Source: a virus. From it: a stretch of 23,857 nucleotides of DNA. Where the stretch lies: IMG/VR virus record IMGVR_UViG_3300010970_000148, positions 1-23,857 of that record. The stretch is one strand, 5' to 3'. The notes under the pieces were generated by a model that was given only the letters and a program-made list of their open reading frames with translations, was not told the DNA's origin and did no database searches. Position 1 is the stretch's first letter; each line of letters starts with the position of its first letter. The position numbers were made by a program, and so were the translations under genes. This document shows, in pieces, positions 1 to 9,593 of this stretch.

Positions 1-169
1 TACGCTTGACCCTGTGACGGGCATGTACTCACCCAACAACGGCCAACTGGGCTTTTCTGTTGCGGGCACCAACATTGCCACGATGGACGCAACGGCCGGT
101 GTGGGTAACTACGTGACTCGTTTTGTGGGGCGCGTGCAGGCAGACCTGATCTCTGGAGGCGCGTTCTAA
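1..169 (+). CDS. C-terminal end of a phage structural protein (5' truncated)
   Basis: An open frame enters from the left edge (codons start at base 2) and ends with TAA at 167-169, leaving 55 visible residues. The piece is rich in Gly, Thr, Asn and Val, ends in SGGAF, and has no recognisable catalytic motif. Its composition and position directly before the gp10-like gene suggest a virion or tail protein, but the family cannot be named from this fragment. The stop codon shares its last A with the ATG of the next gene, and GGAGG at 155-159 lies in its last codons as the ribosome binding site of that gene, so the two are probably translationally coupled. Confidence 0.75.
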   Translation, partial: TLDPVTGMYSPNNGQLGFSVAGTNIATMDATAGVGNYVTRFVGRVQADLISGGAF

Positions 170-2295
170 TGGCGACGGAACCGTCCAAAATCTTCACCCT
201 CTTTGTGAAGCCCGGCATCAAACGGGACGGTACACGCTTTGAGGCAGACGAGTATAACGACGGCAAGTGGGTAAGGTTTCAGCGCGGTAAGGCAAAGAAG
301 ATTGGCGGCTACCGCCAAATGTTTGCCTCCCCCACTGGTATTCCTCGTGGAATGATCACCAACTCACTGAACGGCGTTAACTACATCTACGCGGGTAGCA
401 ACGGCGGCGTTGAGGTGTTCAACACCGGCACCGACCAAGGTGTGGGTGTGGGCCCGTTCCCTGTTGAATTTAGTAACACCTTTGCTGTTATTCAGGTTAA
501 CGTGGCCCCTCGGACAATTCACGTACACGGCAACTACGTTTCTACGTTCCCTAACCCCACAACGTTTTGGGCGTACAACACGTCTGGTGTTCGTACAAAC
601 TACACAACAGACACAACACCCACGTACAACGCGCCGGGTAACTACACAGAATTGCACTTGGTGTCTGTTACCGGTTTGCCCACAACAGGAACGTTTGAAA
701 TATACGTGCCCAATCTTTTTGCAACAAGCAACCAGCATTTGTGGCAGTTTGACATTGCGTACGATTCCACTGGCACAGGTGCTTCTAAGCTATTAGCCCA
801 CCCCGGACACAACCTAGACAACATTGACTCAGGGGTAAACAGTTCGCTTTATGCGGGTAATTTTTTGCCCGACCCGACAACGAACATTTATACACTGACT
901 CAGGTGATTGACTCTACTGGGTCAACACCAACGTACCTGCCTATTGACGTGAGCGGCGGTGTTGTGGTGTTGCACCCGTTTGTGTTTGTCTATGGCAACT
1001 ACGGCCTTTTGCGCAACAACAACGTCATCTTCAACTCACCCACAGCCAACGTACAGACCTTCAGTGACTGGAACGGCACGCTTGCCAACGAGGTCAACGT
1101 GACGGCCGGCAAGATCGTGCGTGGGTATCCCATTCGTGGTGGTACCTCCTCACCCTCTGGCCTCTTCTGGGCCACTGACTCTTTGGTGCGTGTGTCCTTC
1201 ACAGGCACTGCGCCCTACTACTGGCGCTACGACACGGTGTCTAACCAGACTTCTATCATGTCGTCCAGTTCGGTTGTTGAGATGGACGGCACGTTCTTTT
1301 GGATGGGTGTTGACAGGTTTTATCTGTACAACGGCGGCGTTAAGGTTTTGCCTAACGACAAGAACGTTAACTACCTGTTTGACAACATTAACTTTACCGC
1401 CCGCCAAAAGGTGTGGGCAACCAAGGTCCCACGCTATAACGAGATCTGGTTCTTCTACCCACGTGGCACCGCAACAGAGTGCACAGACTGCATTATCTTT
1501 AACGTCAAGGATAACATCTGGTACGACGCAGGTGAGGCTGAAGGTGCACGTCGCTCGTGTGGGTATGTGACTGAGGTGTTCCCCCGTCCCGTTTGGGCAG
1601 GTTGGGACTTCACAGGACAACTGGGCCAGACGTATACCCTGACCTACGGGCCAAACCACGGCACAGCGCCTGTCACAACAGCCTATCAGGTGATTGCCCC
1701 GGGAGACCTGACCACTAACCCTGCCGGCAGTTTCATGGTGTTTGACACTCAGATCGGCGAGACCTTTGTTAATGCCAACCAGATCACGGCGGCGGTGTTT
1801 ACAAACAACTCATCTGGCGGGTACACCACGCTGACCTTTGCGGACATTGTTCCTGTCACGGTGACCACAGGCAGTTCCATGTCACAGGCCACGGGCGGCT
1901 ACGTGATATGGGAGCAGGAGTTTGGCAAGAACAAGATCACGGCAACAGAAGAGTACGCAATTGACTCGTTCATTGAAACCTGTGACATCAGTTGGGTGGG
2001 CGGAACGCCTGCCTCAGACGAGCCTATGGGCGTTAACAGACGCATGCACTTGACCCGTATTGAGCCAGACTTCAAGCAGGTCGGTGACATGGAGTTGACC
2101 ATTGTGGGTCGCCCGTTTGCCAACGACGGCGTGGAAGAAAAGGGCCCCTTCATCTACGCACCCACGTCCGGCAAGGTGGATCTTCGTGCTGAGTACAGGC
2201 TTGTCAGTTTGCGCTGGCGCAGTAACGTCATTGATGGAGATTACGAGGCCGGTAGAACGCTAATTACCGCCGAGTTCGGCGACGAACGGCCTTAA
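169..2295 (+). CDS. P22 gp10-like packaged-DNA stabilisation / tail hub protein
   Basis: This 708-residue protein probably plugs or extends the portal channel after DNA packaging, as gp10 does in P22-like podoviruses. The N-terminus shows the family-like pattern PG(I)xRDGTxFEA...Y.DGKWVRF..GKAKKIGGYR at about residues 15-48. The middle (about 320-480) has the aromatic-rich beta-propeller-like stretch with GLFWATDSL, FFWMGVDRFYLYNGG, LPND and NEIWFFYP, which resembles the Phage_stabilise group. P22 gp10 is shorter, so the extra C-terminal 200 or so residues are an elaboration. The ATG at 169 overlaps the previous stop and has GGAGG nine bases upstream. Assignment rests on motif memory, not a search; a T7 gp12-like tail tube protein is the main alternative. 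Confidence 0.62.
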   Translation: MATEPSKIFTLFVKPGIKRDGTRFEADEYNDGKWVRFQRGKAKKIGGYRQMFASPTGIPRGMITNSLNGVNYIYAGSNGGVEVFNTGTDQGVGVGPFPVEFSNTFAVIQVNVAPRTIHVHGNYVSTFPNPTTFWAYNTSGVRTNYTTDTTPTYNAPGNYTELHLVSVTGLPTTGTFEIYVPNLFATSNQHLWQFDIAYDSTGTGASKLLAHPGHNLDNIDSGVNSSLYAGNFLPDPTTNIYTLTQVIDSTGSTPTYLPIDVSGGVVVLHPFVFVYGNYGLLRNNNVIFNSPTANVQTFSDWNGTLANEVNVTAGKIVRGYPIRGGTSSPSGLFWATDSLVRVSFTGTAPYYWRYDTVSNQTSIMSSSSVVEMDGTFFWMGVDRFYLYNGGVKVLPNDKNVNYLFDNINFTARQKVWATKVPRYNEIWFFYPRGTATECTDCIIFNVKDNIWYDAGEAEGARRSCGYVTEVFPRPVWAGWDFTGQLGQTYTLTYGPNHGTAPVTTAYQVIAPGDLTTNPAGSFMVFDTQIGETFVNANQITAAVFTNNSSGGYTTLTFADIVPVTVTTGSSMSQATGGYVIWEQEFGKNKITATEEYAIDSFIETCDISWVGGTPASDEPMGVNRRMHLTRIEPDFKQVGDMELTIVGRPFANDGVEEKGPFIYAPTSGKVDLRAEYRLVSLRWRSNVIDGDYEAGRTLITAEFGDERP

Positions 2296-2535
2296 ATGCT
2301 GATCGAATTCTTGCCCGAATATAGCACTTGGGAAGATTGGAACGGGAACTTGCTTCACTACTTTGGTGAACAGCAGTTCCCGTTTTTGCCTGAAGACCAG
2401 TGGCGTGAGGTGGCCTACGCGGTTAACTTCAACCCCGTGTTTGACAAGTACGCCATTCCGAACCCCGAGGCGTTTGAAACATGGCAAGAATGGGCCAACC
2501 TGCTGATCACCGCAGTCAACGGCGACGGGGCATAA
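2296..2535 (+). CDS. Small conserved-type virion-module protein, function unknown
   Basis: A 79-residue acidic, Trp/Phe-rich protein that starts immediately after the stop of the gp10-like gene. It has the alternating aromatic/acidic pattern typical of small soluble phage accessory proteins, no membrane segment and no Cys. It lies between the gp10-like gene and the largest virion gene, so a tail-assembly or chaperone-like role is possible, but I do not recognise the family. A Shine-Dalgarno sequence is weak; coupling to the upstream stop is the likely route of initiation. The codon pattern and close packing support a real gene. Confidence 0.7.
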   Translation: MLIEFLPEYSTWEDWNGNLLHYFGEQQFPFLPEDQWREVAYAVNFNPVFDKYAIPNPEAFETWQEWANLLITAVNGDGA

Positions 2536-2549
2536 ACGCCTGAAATTAT

Positions 2550-2568
2550 GGGTAATTCTCTATAGGAA
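2550..2568 (+). promoter_or_regulatory. Promoter-like motif copy 1 (phage RNA polymerase type)
   Basis: GGGTAATTCTCTATAGGAA sits in the 56-base gap before the 1493-residue virion gene. The same 19 bases with one substitution occur on the other strand at 20258-20276, also at a gene gap. The 3' part aligns with the initiation region of T7/SP6-type promoters (CTATAGG). If the first G of GG (2565) is the start site, the leader is only 27 bases, CA-rich and without a Shine-Dalgarno. The sequence identity is observed; the promoter role is inferred. The flanks GGGTA and TACCC could also form a short hairpin here, but that pairing is not kept in the other copy. Confidence 0.45.
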
Positions 2569-2591
2569 TACCCAACCAACAACGCACACAA

Positions 2592-5500
2592 ATGGCAATA
2601 AATTACGGTCAACAACAATGGGGCGAGGACTTATTCGAAGACAGAGTCGACGATGTCGGTGGCTTGTCGTCTTTGGGTGCGGGCTCAAGCGCGCCCTCAG
2701 TTATGAGTGACGAAGCGTTGTACCAACTGACGGGAAGTTGGGAAGCGGCCGCGGCGTTGAGGGACGAGCAGAACAACGCATTAAACCAGTACAACTGGAC
2801 TGGTGGTGGTGGAGTTGGTGGCCTTAACTTAGCAAATGAGACTGTAGCGGCGCCAACAACCACCGTTGCAGACACCTCATCAAATGAGGGTAATGTTTTA
2901 ACAGGTAACATTCTTGCTGGCGCAAGTTGGAACAGCACAAACAACACTCTTGCTGATCAACTGACAGAAGCCACGGGACAACAGACATTGAACACCGCCG
3001 TTGGTGGTGCCACTTCAGCCGACACACTAAACCAACTCAATACCTTTATTGACTCTGGTGGATCATTTGCACCCGGCTCAACTGTGTTCTTGCAAACCGG
3101 CGGTGTGGACATGTTGCAGGGTGTTGACCAAAACACCATATCTAACAACATTAACCAGATTGTTTCAACCCTTGGTAACCAAGGCGTTAACGTGGTGTTG
3201 ACAGGATCACCTAATGTTTCGTCAATGAACGACGTTACCACTGGTAACTTTGACACTGGTTTGGCTTCTTTCTACAACGATATTGCCGCAAACAACAGCA
3301 ACGTTGTTCTTGTTGACTCAATGGGCAGAATCTTGCAGGATCAGTCACTATTGCGTGATGCACTGCACACCAACGCGGCAGGTGAGTCCATATACAACCA
3401 GTCTGTAATTGACGCTTATAAAACCCTTGGTGGTTTACCAACAACGAGTGGACGTGTAGCTGAATTAAACGCCCCCACCACACCCACACAGCCAGACTAC
3501 AACAAACTTGTTCAAGATGCCTACGCCACAATTGGTCGTACAGGAGTTGGTGAGGGAGCAAACCAGATTGACCAAGCGGGTCTTGACGCTTGGACTGGAG
3601 CTTTGCAAAGGGGTGAATTAAAACCCGAAGATCTAAATACTCGTTTTGCGTCTGCCGTTACAGATTACATGGCGCAGAACCCAAAGGATCAATACACACA
3701 GTACGTTAAAAATTACAAGTCTGGTTTAGAAAACGAATACCTTCAAGCAAATACTGACGTAGCTAACGAGTTTCTTACAAACAGCCGAGGCATGACTGCG
3801 GATCAGTTTGCTCAATGGCATTTTTTAAATTTTGGCAAAGAAGAAGGTCGTCCAGCTTCATCGCAAATGTTAGCCGCAGACGCAAAACTAAAGGACTTAC
3901 CAAGTGTTGGTGATTCATCTAACAGAGTAAATATTCCCGGGTACGGAGACGTTGATCCTAACGGTCTTAAAGACTGGGAGCCTTGGCGTTTAGAAATGTG
4001 GGGTCTGGCTAAAGACGTAAACGGAGACGTCAAATCAAAAGGTGGTGCAGGTTGGGAAATTGCTACCGGCGATTCAAAAACTCTTTTTGACCAGATTAAC
4101 GGTATCGCCAAGATCCCCGGCAATGACGGGATGATCTCAGGTGGTGCAACAGAAAGAAGAGAAGCTGGATTTGGTTCTAAAGAAGCTGTTATATGGGACA
4201 TGACAAACAAGTTGACCGCACAAGGCGTCACAAGTTTAGCGGATCTCAAAACACGTACAGTTCAACAAAATGTGCCCGGAGAAAGCGGCGATTACACTCA
4301 AGACGTTACCGAAATCTATAACGTTAAAACCGGACAGCCTGTAGTTTTAGAAGGCACAGGAGCGGGTAACCACCAAACCGTATATCAACTTCAACCCACA
4401 AAAGATGGGTTTGTTGTTCCAACGTCTTCTGGTACTGGAAGCCAGTGGGTTCAGTTTAGAGACTCTGTCGTCCCTATTGCGGCCTTGGCGCTTTCTGTAA
4501 TAAACCCCGCGCTTGCTCCGTACATCCAAGGCGCAAACGCATTAAATGCGGCGTCTAAAGGAGACTGGACTGGCGCAATATTAAGTGGTCTTAGTTCCGC
4601 CAGTGGGTTTGCGGGCAACACTATGGCTGAAATTGACGCACTGGCTAACGCGGGTGATTTTGCTGGAGCAAACGCGCTTTATGAAAGCAGTGTGCTTGCG
4701 CAAAACGCAAACCTTATCAACACCACAAAAACTGTTGCCGGCGGCTTGAACGCACTGGACAAAGGCAACATTATTGGTGTTGTAAATTCTGGTCTTACTT
4801 TGGGTGGTGCAAGTGTTCCCACAGAGGTAAGAACAGCGGCCACATTGTTCAACGCGGCCGCGGCACTTGGAAGCGGCGACGCCGCAACGATACTAGACGC
4901 CGCATCTTCTTTGACCGGCAGTACTGACGCCAAATTAGCCGCGTCGGCTTTAAGGTTTAAAACTGCATTTGAGTCTGGAGACCCCAACGCAATTGCAAAC
5001 GCCACAGCAGGGTTTAAAACATCAATTGAATCCGCGTCAAAAGATAACGCGGCATTCAACACGTTTAAAAATACACTGGTCGCGGGTGGTTCTTCTGACG
5101 ACGCGTTTGCCGCGGCAAGTCAGTTGACAGGCACAGACACATTTGAGGGTGTTAACCAACTGGCCTCAAATACTGCAGGCACCAACTTAACACAAGATTT
5201 ACCTGTTTCTGCAGAGGCAGAAGACATCATTTCGCAAGTAGCAGGCATCAAACCAGACGAGCTTGCGTTTGCTGGATCTGTGCCTGCACTTGGAAGTGCC
5301 GCCGCCGCAGAAACAGCCGCGTTGATGCAACGACTGGCCGCAACACCAGCGGGCCAAACAGCCCTGCGCGAGGCCGCCAACGCAAGCACAAAGGTGCGCG
5401 ATGCTTTGATTGCCACAGGTATTTTTGGAAGCGCAGGCGTTGCGTCGTTTATGCAAGGCGCCTCGTTGGTTCCTGAAAAATTAAACACACAAACAAGCAC

Positions 5501-7073
5501 TCAGAATTCTGACCTTGTTAGCCAGATCCCCACCGGCTACACACCGTTTACGCAAAGCGCAACTGTTACCACAGCGCCCGGTGTGACTGACGCGGGCGAG
5601 ATGACTGTGACTGGAACAAGACCGGCTAATATTGACGTGCTTGAAGGATTGACTAACACAGGACTCACTGGCGACCAGTACAACGAGGCAGGTGAGTTGT
5701 TGGTTGGCGGTGAGGTGTACACGCCCGGCACTGGAACAGACCAAGTGTCTGCAGACGTTGCTGGTGTCGCGCAACGTTTAGGCATCTCTAACGCAGACGC
5801 GTTGGCCATGAAACAAACAAGCCCCGGTTTGTTTGAGCAGTACAACATCTATGGTGAGAACGAGGTGTTCACACCGGCCAACGCAGAGACAATGCGTTCT
5901 ACTGATTTGATTCAAGGCCGTGAAGGTGGTGCAGACGATAACATTGTTATCAACGACGGAAAAACTAGTACTACCACGCCAACGCCAACGCCTACGCCTA
6001 CGCCTACGCCTACGCCTACGCCTACGCCTACGCCTACGCCTACGCCAACGCCTACGCCTACGCCAACGCCTACGCCTACGCCTACGCCTACGCCTACGCC
6101 TACGCCTACGCCAACGCCTACGCCTACGCCAACGCCTACGCCTACGCCTACGCCTACGCCTACGCCTACGCCTACGCCAACGCCTACGCCTACGCCAACG
6201 CCTACGCCTACGCCTACGCCTACGCCTACGCCTACGCCTACGCCAACGCCTACGCCTACGCCAACGCCTACGCCTACGCCTACGCCTACGCCTACGCCTA
6301 CGCCTACGCCAACGCCTACGCCTACGCCAACGCCTACGCCTACGCCTACGCCTACGCCTACGCCTACGCCTACGCCAACGCCTACGCCAACGCCTACGCC
6401 AACGCCTACGCCTACGCCTACGCCAACGCCAACGCCTACGCCTACGCCTACGCCTACGCCTACGCCTACGCCTACGCCTACGCCTACGCCTACGCCGAAA
6501 ATAGGTTTTGGCGGCGGATATACACCAACACCAGTCCTTGCGGCGGACACAAAGTTGTCCTACCAAAAAGTGTCGGAAGAAGCTAAGATTTTGAACCCGC
6601 TTTTGTTCAGCTTGGCGGGCGTAGCAGTACCACAATCCACTCCTGAAAAAACCTTGACAACGGAAGAAGAAAAGGATAAAAAGGAAGAGGAACAAAACAA
6701 GAAAGAGGCCCCCGCTTTGGACCTACTCAGTTTCTTCTCATTTGCTGAAGGTGGCATGGTTCCACAGCACCCCATGGGTCAACCAGAGTTTTACTCTGAG
6801 GGTGGCGCAGGAACAACCTACATCCAAGGCCGCGGTGATGGTACGTCAGACCAGATCCCCGCCATGGTGGCCAACAGCGAATTTGTGTTACCTGCGGACA
6901 TTGTGTCTGCTTTGGGTAACGGCTCCAGTGACTCTGGCGCAGACATTTTGGACCAGTTTATTAAAACAATTCGAGCACACAAGCACTCTAACCCTCCGGG
7001 CGAGTTGCCACCAGAAAGCAAAGGCCCGTTAGAATATCTCTCTAGCGTGCAAATGAAAGGAAGAAAAAAATGA
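2592..7073 (+). CDS. Giant virion protein with SGNH-like segment and (Thr-Pro)87 linker
   Basis: A 1493-residue virion-associated protein. Residues about 100-280 resemble an SGNH/GDSL hydrolase: GAS112 in place of [12 protein letters not shown] (138-139 Gly pair), LQTGGVDML in place of GxND, and D256-ALH259 as the Asp/His block. Residues about 300-420 carry YATIGR..G and YLQANTDV...[11 protein letters not shown] repeats seen in phage and surface proteins. A long Ala-rich helical part follows. Residues 1129-1302 are an uninterrupted Thr-Pro repeat. The C-terminus has [33 protein letters not shown]-type and LPP..KGPLEYL motifs common at ends of phage structural proteins. No Shine-Dalgarno precedes the ATG at 2592. 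It may be a fibre, internal or ejection protein; role uncertain. Confidence 0.75.
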   Translation: MAINYGQQQWGEDLFEDRVDDVGGLSSLGAGSSAPSVMSDEALYQLTGSWEAAAALRDEQNNALNQYNWTGGGGVGGLNLANETVAAPTTTVADTSSNEGNVLTGNILAGASWNSTNNTLADQLTEATGQQTLNTAVGGATSADTLNQLNTFIDSGGSFAPGSTVFLQTGGVDMLQGVDQNTISNNINQIVSTLGNQGVNVVLTGSPNVSSMNDVTTGNFDTGLASFYNDIAANNSNVVLVDSMGRILQDQSLLRDALHTNAAGESIYNQSVIDAYKTLGGLPTTSGRVAELNAPTTPTQPDYNKLVQDAYATIGRTGVGEGANQIDQAGLDAWTGALQRGELKPEDLNTRFASAVTDYMAQNPKDQYTQYVKNYKSGLENEYLQANTDVANEFLTNSRGMTADQFAQWHFLNFGKEEGRPASSQMLAADAKLKDLPSVGDSSNRVNIPGYGDVDPNGLKDWEPWRLEMWGLAKDVNGDVKSKGGAGWEIATGDSKTLFDQINGIAKIPGNDGMISGGATERREAGFGSKEAVIWDMTNKLTAQGVTSLADLKTRTVQQNVPGESGDYTQDVTEIYNVKTGQPVVLEGTGAGNHQTVYQLQPTKDGFVVPTSSGTGSQWVQFRDSVVPIAALALSVINPALAPYIQGANALNAASKGDWTGAILSGLSSASGFAGNTMAEIDALANAGDFAGANALYESSVLAQNANLINTTKTVAGGLNALDKGNIIGVVNSGLTLGGASVPTEVRTAATLFNAAAALGSGDAATILDAASSLTGSTDAKLAASALRFKTAFESGDPNAIANATAGFKTSIESASKDNAAFNTFKNTLVAGGSSDDAFAAASQLTGTDTFEGVNQLASNTAGTNLTQDLPVSAEAEDIISQVAGIKPDELAFAGSVPALGSAAAAETAALMQRLAATPAGQTALREAANASTKVRDALIATGIFGSAGVASFMQGASLVPEKLNTQTSTQNSDLVSQIPTGYTPFTQSATVTTAPGVTDAGEMTVTGTRPANIDVLEGLTNTGLTGDQYNEAGELLVGGEVYTPGTGTDQVSADVAGVAQRLGISNADALAMKQTSPGLFEQYNIYGENEVFTPANAETMRSTDLIQGREGGADDNIVINDGKTSTTTPTPTPTPTPTPTPTPTPTPTPTPTPTPTPTPTPTPTPTPTPTPTPTPTPTPTPTPTPTPTPTPTPTPTPTPTPTPTPTPTPTPTPTPTPTPTPTPTPTPTPTPTPTPTPTPTPTPTPTPTPTPTPTPTPTPTPTPTPTPTPTPTPTPTPTPTPTPTPTPTPTPTPTPTPTPTPKIGFGGGYTPTPVLAADTKLSYQKVSEEAKILNPLLFSLAGVAVPQSTPEKTLTTEEEKDKKEEEQNKKEAPALDLLSFFSFAEGGMVPQHPMGQPEFYSEGGAGTTYIQGRGDGTSDQIPAMVANSEFVLPADIVSALGNGSSDSGADILDQFIKTIRAHKHSNPPGELPPESKGPLEYLSSVQMKGRKK
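5976..6497 (+). repeat. Hexanucleotide tract (ACGCCW)87 encoding poly(Thr-Pro)
   Basis: Counting codons from 2592 gives exactly 87 hexamers (522 bases), each ACG-CCT or ACG-CCA, with ACG-CCG as the last. The CCA variants are not random. From 6042 to 6371 the unit order A-T-T-A-T-T-T-T-T-T-T (A = CCA, T = CCT) repeats five times without error, so an 11-hexamer (66-bp) higher-order unit was itself copied in tandem. The left edge is a partly matching copy, and the right end (from 6372) is scrambled (A-T-A-T-A). At protein level the tract is a proline-rich, probably extended spacer. Confidence 0.97.
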
Positions 7074-7891
7074 GCGTTTTTGATTCAAGTAGTACAGTTA
7101 ACACAACCCTGCCAACGTGGTTCACAACTGCACAACAAGACATTGCCACTAACAAGGCACCAACGACCTACGGGGCCATTACAGACCCTAGCAAAACCGT
7201 TGCGGCGGGTTTGATCAGCGATCTTGGTAGTCAAACGGCCAACCCTTTCACAACGGCCATTTCGGGCCTGCAGGCCTCCCAGACGGCCAACGCTAATCCT
7301 TTCTTGGAAACTGGCGCGCCCAACACGGCAAGCCCTCTGGGCGCCTTGTTTGCGTCCCAGAACGCTAAGTTGGACCAACTCCTCCCACAGCTTACCTCTC
7401 AGGTTGGCGCGGGTGGTATTGCTTCAGGCAACTATAATTCTTTACGTGGCCAAACAGCCACAGAGACAGCGCGCGCAGGCGCTTTGGCCACACTGAATGA
7501 ACAACAAAACAAAGCGGCCATGGACGCAATGCAACAGTCTATTCAAGCCGGTCAGGCGTTGGGTAACGTGGGCGCTCAATACGGCACGACGGCACTAAAC
7601 ACAGCAACCCAAGAGATGATGGGCGGCTTGCCTGCACTGGCTAAGTACAGCGACATCATCAACGCCATGGGGCCAACAACCGACAAGAGCGTGGAGACAA
7701 CCACGTCTAAAGGCGATTACGCCAACTTCTTGGCAGGTCTTACTGCAATTGGTGGCGCGGGTAACGTGCTTTCTAACGCGTACAATGCAAACACCGCGTA
7801 CCCTTGGTTGAACAAACTGCTTTCTAGTGATGTTGCGGGTGTAAACTTTGGTGGCAGTGGTAGCGGCACTTTTGGTGAAGGCGATTACTAA
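7070..7891 (+). CDS. Ala/Gln-rich virion-module protein, possible internal/ejection protein
   Basis: A 273-residue protein whose ATG overlaps the stop of the giant virion gene (ATGA, 4-base overlap), with AAAGGAAG upstream as a ribosome binding site. Residues about 100-180 form an Ala/Gln/Asn-rich helical stretch with heptad-like spacing ([19 protein letters not shown] and onward), and the C-terminus is Gly/Ser-rich. I recognise no catalytic motif. Proteins of this composition between tail genes and an SLT-bearing protein are often minor virion or DNA-ejection proteins in podoviruses; that role is inferred from position only. Confidence 0.7.
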   Translation: MSVFDSSSTVNTTLPTWFTTAQQDIATNKAPTTYGAITDPSKTVAAGLISDLGSQTANPFTTAISGLQASQTANANPFLETGAPNTASPLGALFASQNAKLDQLLPQLTSQVGAGGIASGNYNSLRGQTATETARAGALATLNEQQNKAAMDAMQQSIQAGQALGNVGAQYGTTALNTATQEMMGGLPALAKYSDIINAMGPTTDKSVETTTSKGDYANFLAGLTAIGGAGNVLSNAYNANTAYPWLNKLLSSDVAGVNFGGSGSGTFGEGDY

Positions 7892-7893
7892 TT

Positions 7894-9591
7894 ATGGAAA
7901 ACCCAACAACGACTGAACCAACAGGCGGACTGCCGCTTGTAAAAGGCGAAATGCTTGGTAAGAGTGGACTGAACGTTCTTGGTAACAAGGGCGTCGCACT
8001 TGGCATGGACGACAGCGCCAGTATCCGCGACTACCTCCAACAAATGATCAACCAACGTCAGGCTTACAAAGGTAGCTTTGAGCAGGGCATGGATCAAATG
8101 CGTTCTGTTCTTGGTGACACCCAAAACCAGATGGCCCAGAACATGCAAACGCAGAGCACTAAAGAGCGCACTAATGATCAAGACATTTTCAACATGCGCG
8201 TCAACATGGCCCAGTTGAAGACGCAAGAAGAGCGCTTGATGCAAGAGAAGATGCAAGCGGCCGCACAAAAGCAACAGTTTATGACAACCCTTGGTTTGGC
8301 AAATGCTCCTCAAGCAGGTGGTGCTCCTCAAGCAGGTGGTGTGCCTCAAGCAGGTGGTGTGCCTCAAGCAGGTGGTGTGCCTCAAGCAGGTGGTGTGCCT
8401 CAAGCAGGTGGTGTGCCTCAAGCAGGTGGTGTGCCTCAAGCAGGTGATAACCTTACCCCACAGCAAAAAATCGCGTTGCTTCAACTGTATCAAACAAACC
8501 CACAAGAGGCACAAAAGCAATACCTTGCTTTGACCAAGAAAGACGACATTGAGCGTCGTATGGAGTTAGCTGGTATTGTGCGCGGCTCACCAACATGGAA
8601 CCAAATGTTGGCGGTTAATATTGCCGGCGCTGGCGCTTTTACACCTCACGACGTTCGTGGTGTTGGTGGAACAGGACAACAGACACCGTTTGGTGCTGTT
8701 GGTGCCGCATTGGGCAATACGCCCGCACCTGCACCACAACCAAATGCAGGCGGCCTTCCTGTAGCGGCGGCTCCTACTCCTCAAGGTGCTCCTGTAGCGG
8801 CGGCTCCTACTCCGGCACCAGCAAGGCCTCCTGCTCCTGTAGCGGCGGCTCCTGCACCAACGCAGGGAAGTCCTTTTGCTCCCGGAACAAAAGAAGATCT
8901 GGAATGGAGACAGAAACAAGCGGGAGTGACTATTGCAGGAGACACAAAAGAAGCCGAAAAAATGGCCGAAACATTGGCCGCGGAACAAACCGCTTTGCGT
9001 GCCGCGGCAGACGCCGCACCAACTAACATTTTGCTTGCTAATCAAGTTATGCAGGATGTTAAAGAACACAAAGATTTGTTTGCTAAATTAAATCAACCTT
9101 CTTTAGGTTCCGCGCTTGCTGGCTTATTGAAATCCGGCGTTCAAATTGGCCAGTTTGGTTCTATCAGCGTTCCCGGCATTAACGACTTCTTACAGCAGGT
9201 TGACCCCGGCGCAAAAGACAATCCAAAACGTTTGGAGGCTTGGACACGTATTACAGCCAGCATGGCCCAGATCAACTTGGATTACGCACAACGTGTAATG
9301 AAAGGTCAAGGCGCTGTGTCTAACTTTGAACGCGAGTTAGTAGAACGTGCCGTTGGAGACATCAACCGCGATTCTGCGCGAAACATGATGGTCAAAATGA
9401 AAATGTTGGAAATTGCAAGCTCTAATGCCCAACAAATAAATGATAAGTGGGCAGAAGCACAAAAAGCTGGTTTAAATTGGCAACAATTTAAGAATAGCCC
9501 CACATACAAAGACATTAAGCGCGAACAATACTACAACACCGCTAAAACAATGCAAATCAAGAACCCTCCTAAATATCCCGGAGATGCGTAA
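7894..9591 (+). CDS. Virion-module protein with PQAGGV tandem repeat and proline-rich linker
   Basis: A 565-residue protein starting two bases after the previous stop. Order: residues 1-40 contain a GLPLVKGEMLG-type Gly-rich start; 45-130 are a Gln/Met-rich predicted coiled coil; 139-185 are eight PQAGG(V/A) hexapeptides; 190-250 are helical; about 285-325 are a Pro/Ala linker with three PVAAAP copies; the remainder is a helical domain ending in a charged Lys-rich tail. There is no Cys-rich or catalytic signature. It is followed within two bases by the SLT-bearing gene, so it probably belongs to the same virion subassembly, possibly an internal or ejection protein. The family is not recognised. 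Confidence 0.72.
   Translation: MENPTTTEPTGGLPLVKGEMLGKSGLNVLGNKGVALGMDDSASIRDYLQQMINQRQAYKGSFEQGMDQMRSVLGDTQNQMAQNMQTQSTKERTNDQDIFNMRVNMAQLKTQEERLMQEKMQAAAQKQQFMTTLGLANAPQAGGAPQAGGVPQAGGVPQAGGVPQAGGVPQAGGVPQAGGVPQAGDNLTPQQKIALLQLYQTNPQEAQKQYLALTKKDDIERRMELAGIVRGSPTWNQMLAVNIAGAGAFTPHDVRGVGGTGQQTPFGAVGAALGNTPAPAPQPNAGGLPVAAAPTPQGAPVAAAPTPAPARPPAPVAAAPAPTQGSPFAPGTKEDLEWRQKQAGVTIAGDTKEAEKMAETLAAEQTALRAAADAAPTNILLANQVMQDVKEHKDLFAKLNQPSLGSALAGLLKSGVQIGQFGSISVPGINDFLQQVDPGAKDNPKRLEAWTRITASMAQINLDYAQRVMKGQGAVSNFERELVERAVGDINRDSARNMMVKMKMLEIASSNAQQINDKWAEAQKAGLNWQQFKNSPTYKDIKREQYYNTAKTMQIKNPPKYPGDA
8308..8445 (+). repeat. 18-bp tandem repeat encoding PQAGGV
   Basis: Eight tandem units of CCTCAAGCAGGTGGTGTG. 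The first ends in GCT (Ala) instead of GTG, units 2-7 are identical, and the eighth is cut to 12 bases before GATAAC. The near-perfect identity at DNA level shows recent expansion. It encodes a flexible Pro/Gly linker between a coiled coil and a helical domain. Confidence 0.95.
8758..8853 (+). repeat. Three dispersed copies of an 18-base PVAAAP-coding repeat
   Basis: CCTGTAGCGGCGGCTCCT occurs identically at 8758-8775, 8791-8808 and 8836-8853, separated by short Pro/Thr/Gln-coding spacers of unequal length. It lies in the second linker of the same gene and suggests local duplication. Confidence 0.92.
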
Positions 9592-9593
9592 GA

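Noticed and set aside
5976-6497. CRISPR-like array
   Set aside because: The units are contiguous hexamers with no spacers, in frame within a gene.
5778-6695. Arg-rich and Gly-Val-rich long open frames on either strand over the hexamer tract
   Set aside because: They are forced by the ACGCCW repeat, which has no stop in several frames. The Thr-Pro frame continues with real coding on both sides; the others do not.
7888-8520. 210-codon minus-strand open frame across the PQAGGV repeat
   Set aside because: It is an antisense reading of the repeat-bearing gene; it has no ribosome binding site or family pattern.
8291-8533. Plus-strand frame of Leu-Lys-Gln-Val repeats
   Set aside because: It is the out-of-frame reading of the PQAGGV repeat of the 565-residue gene.
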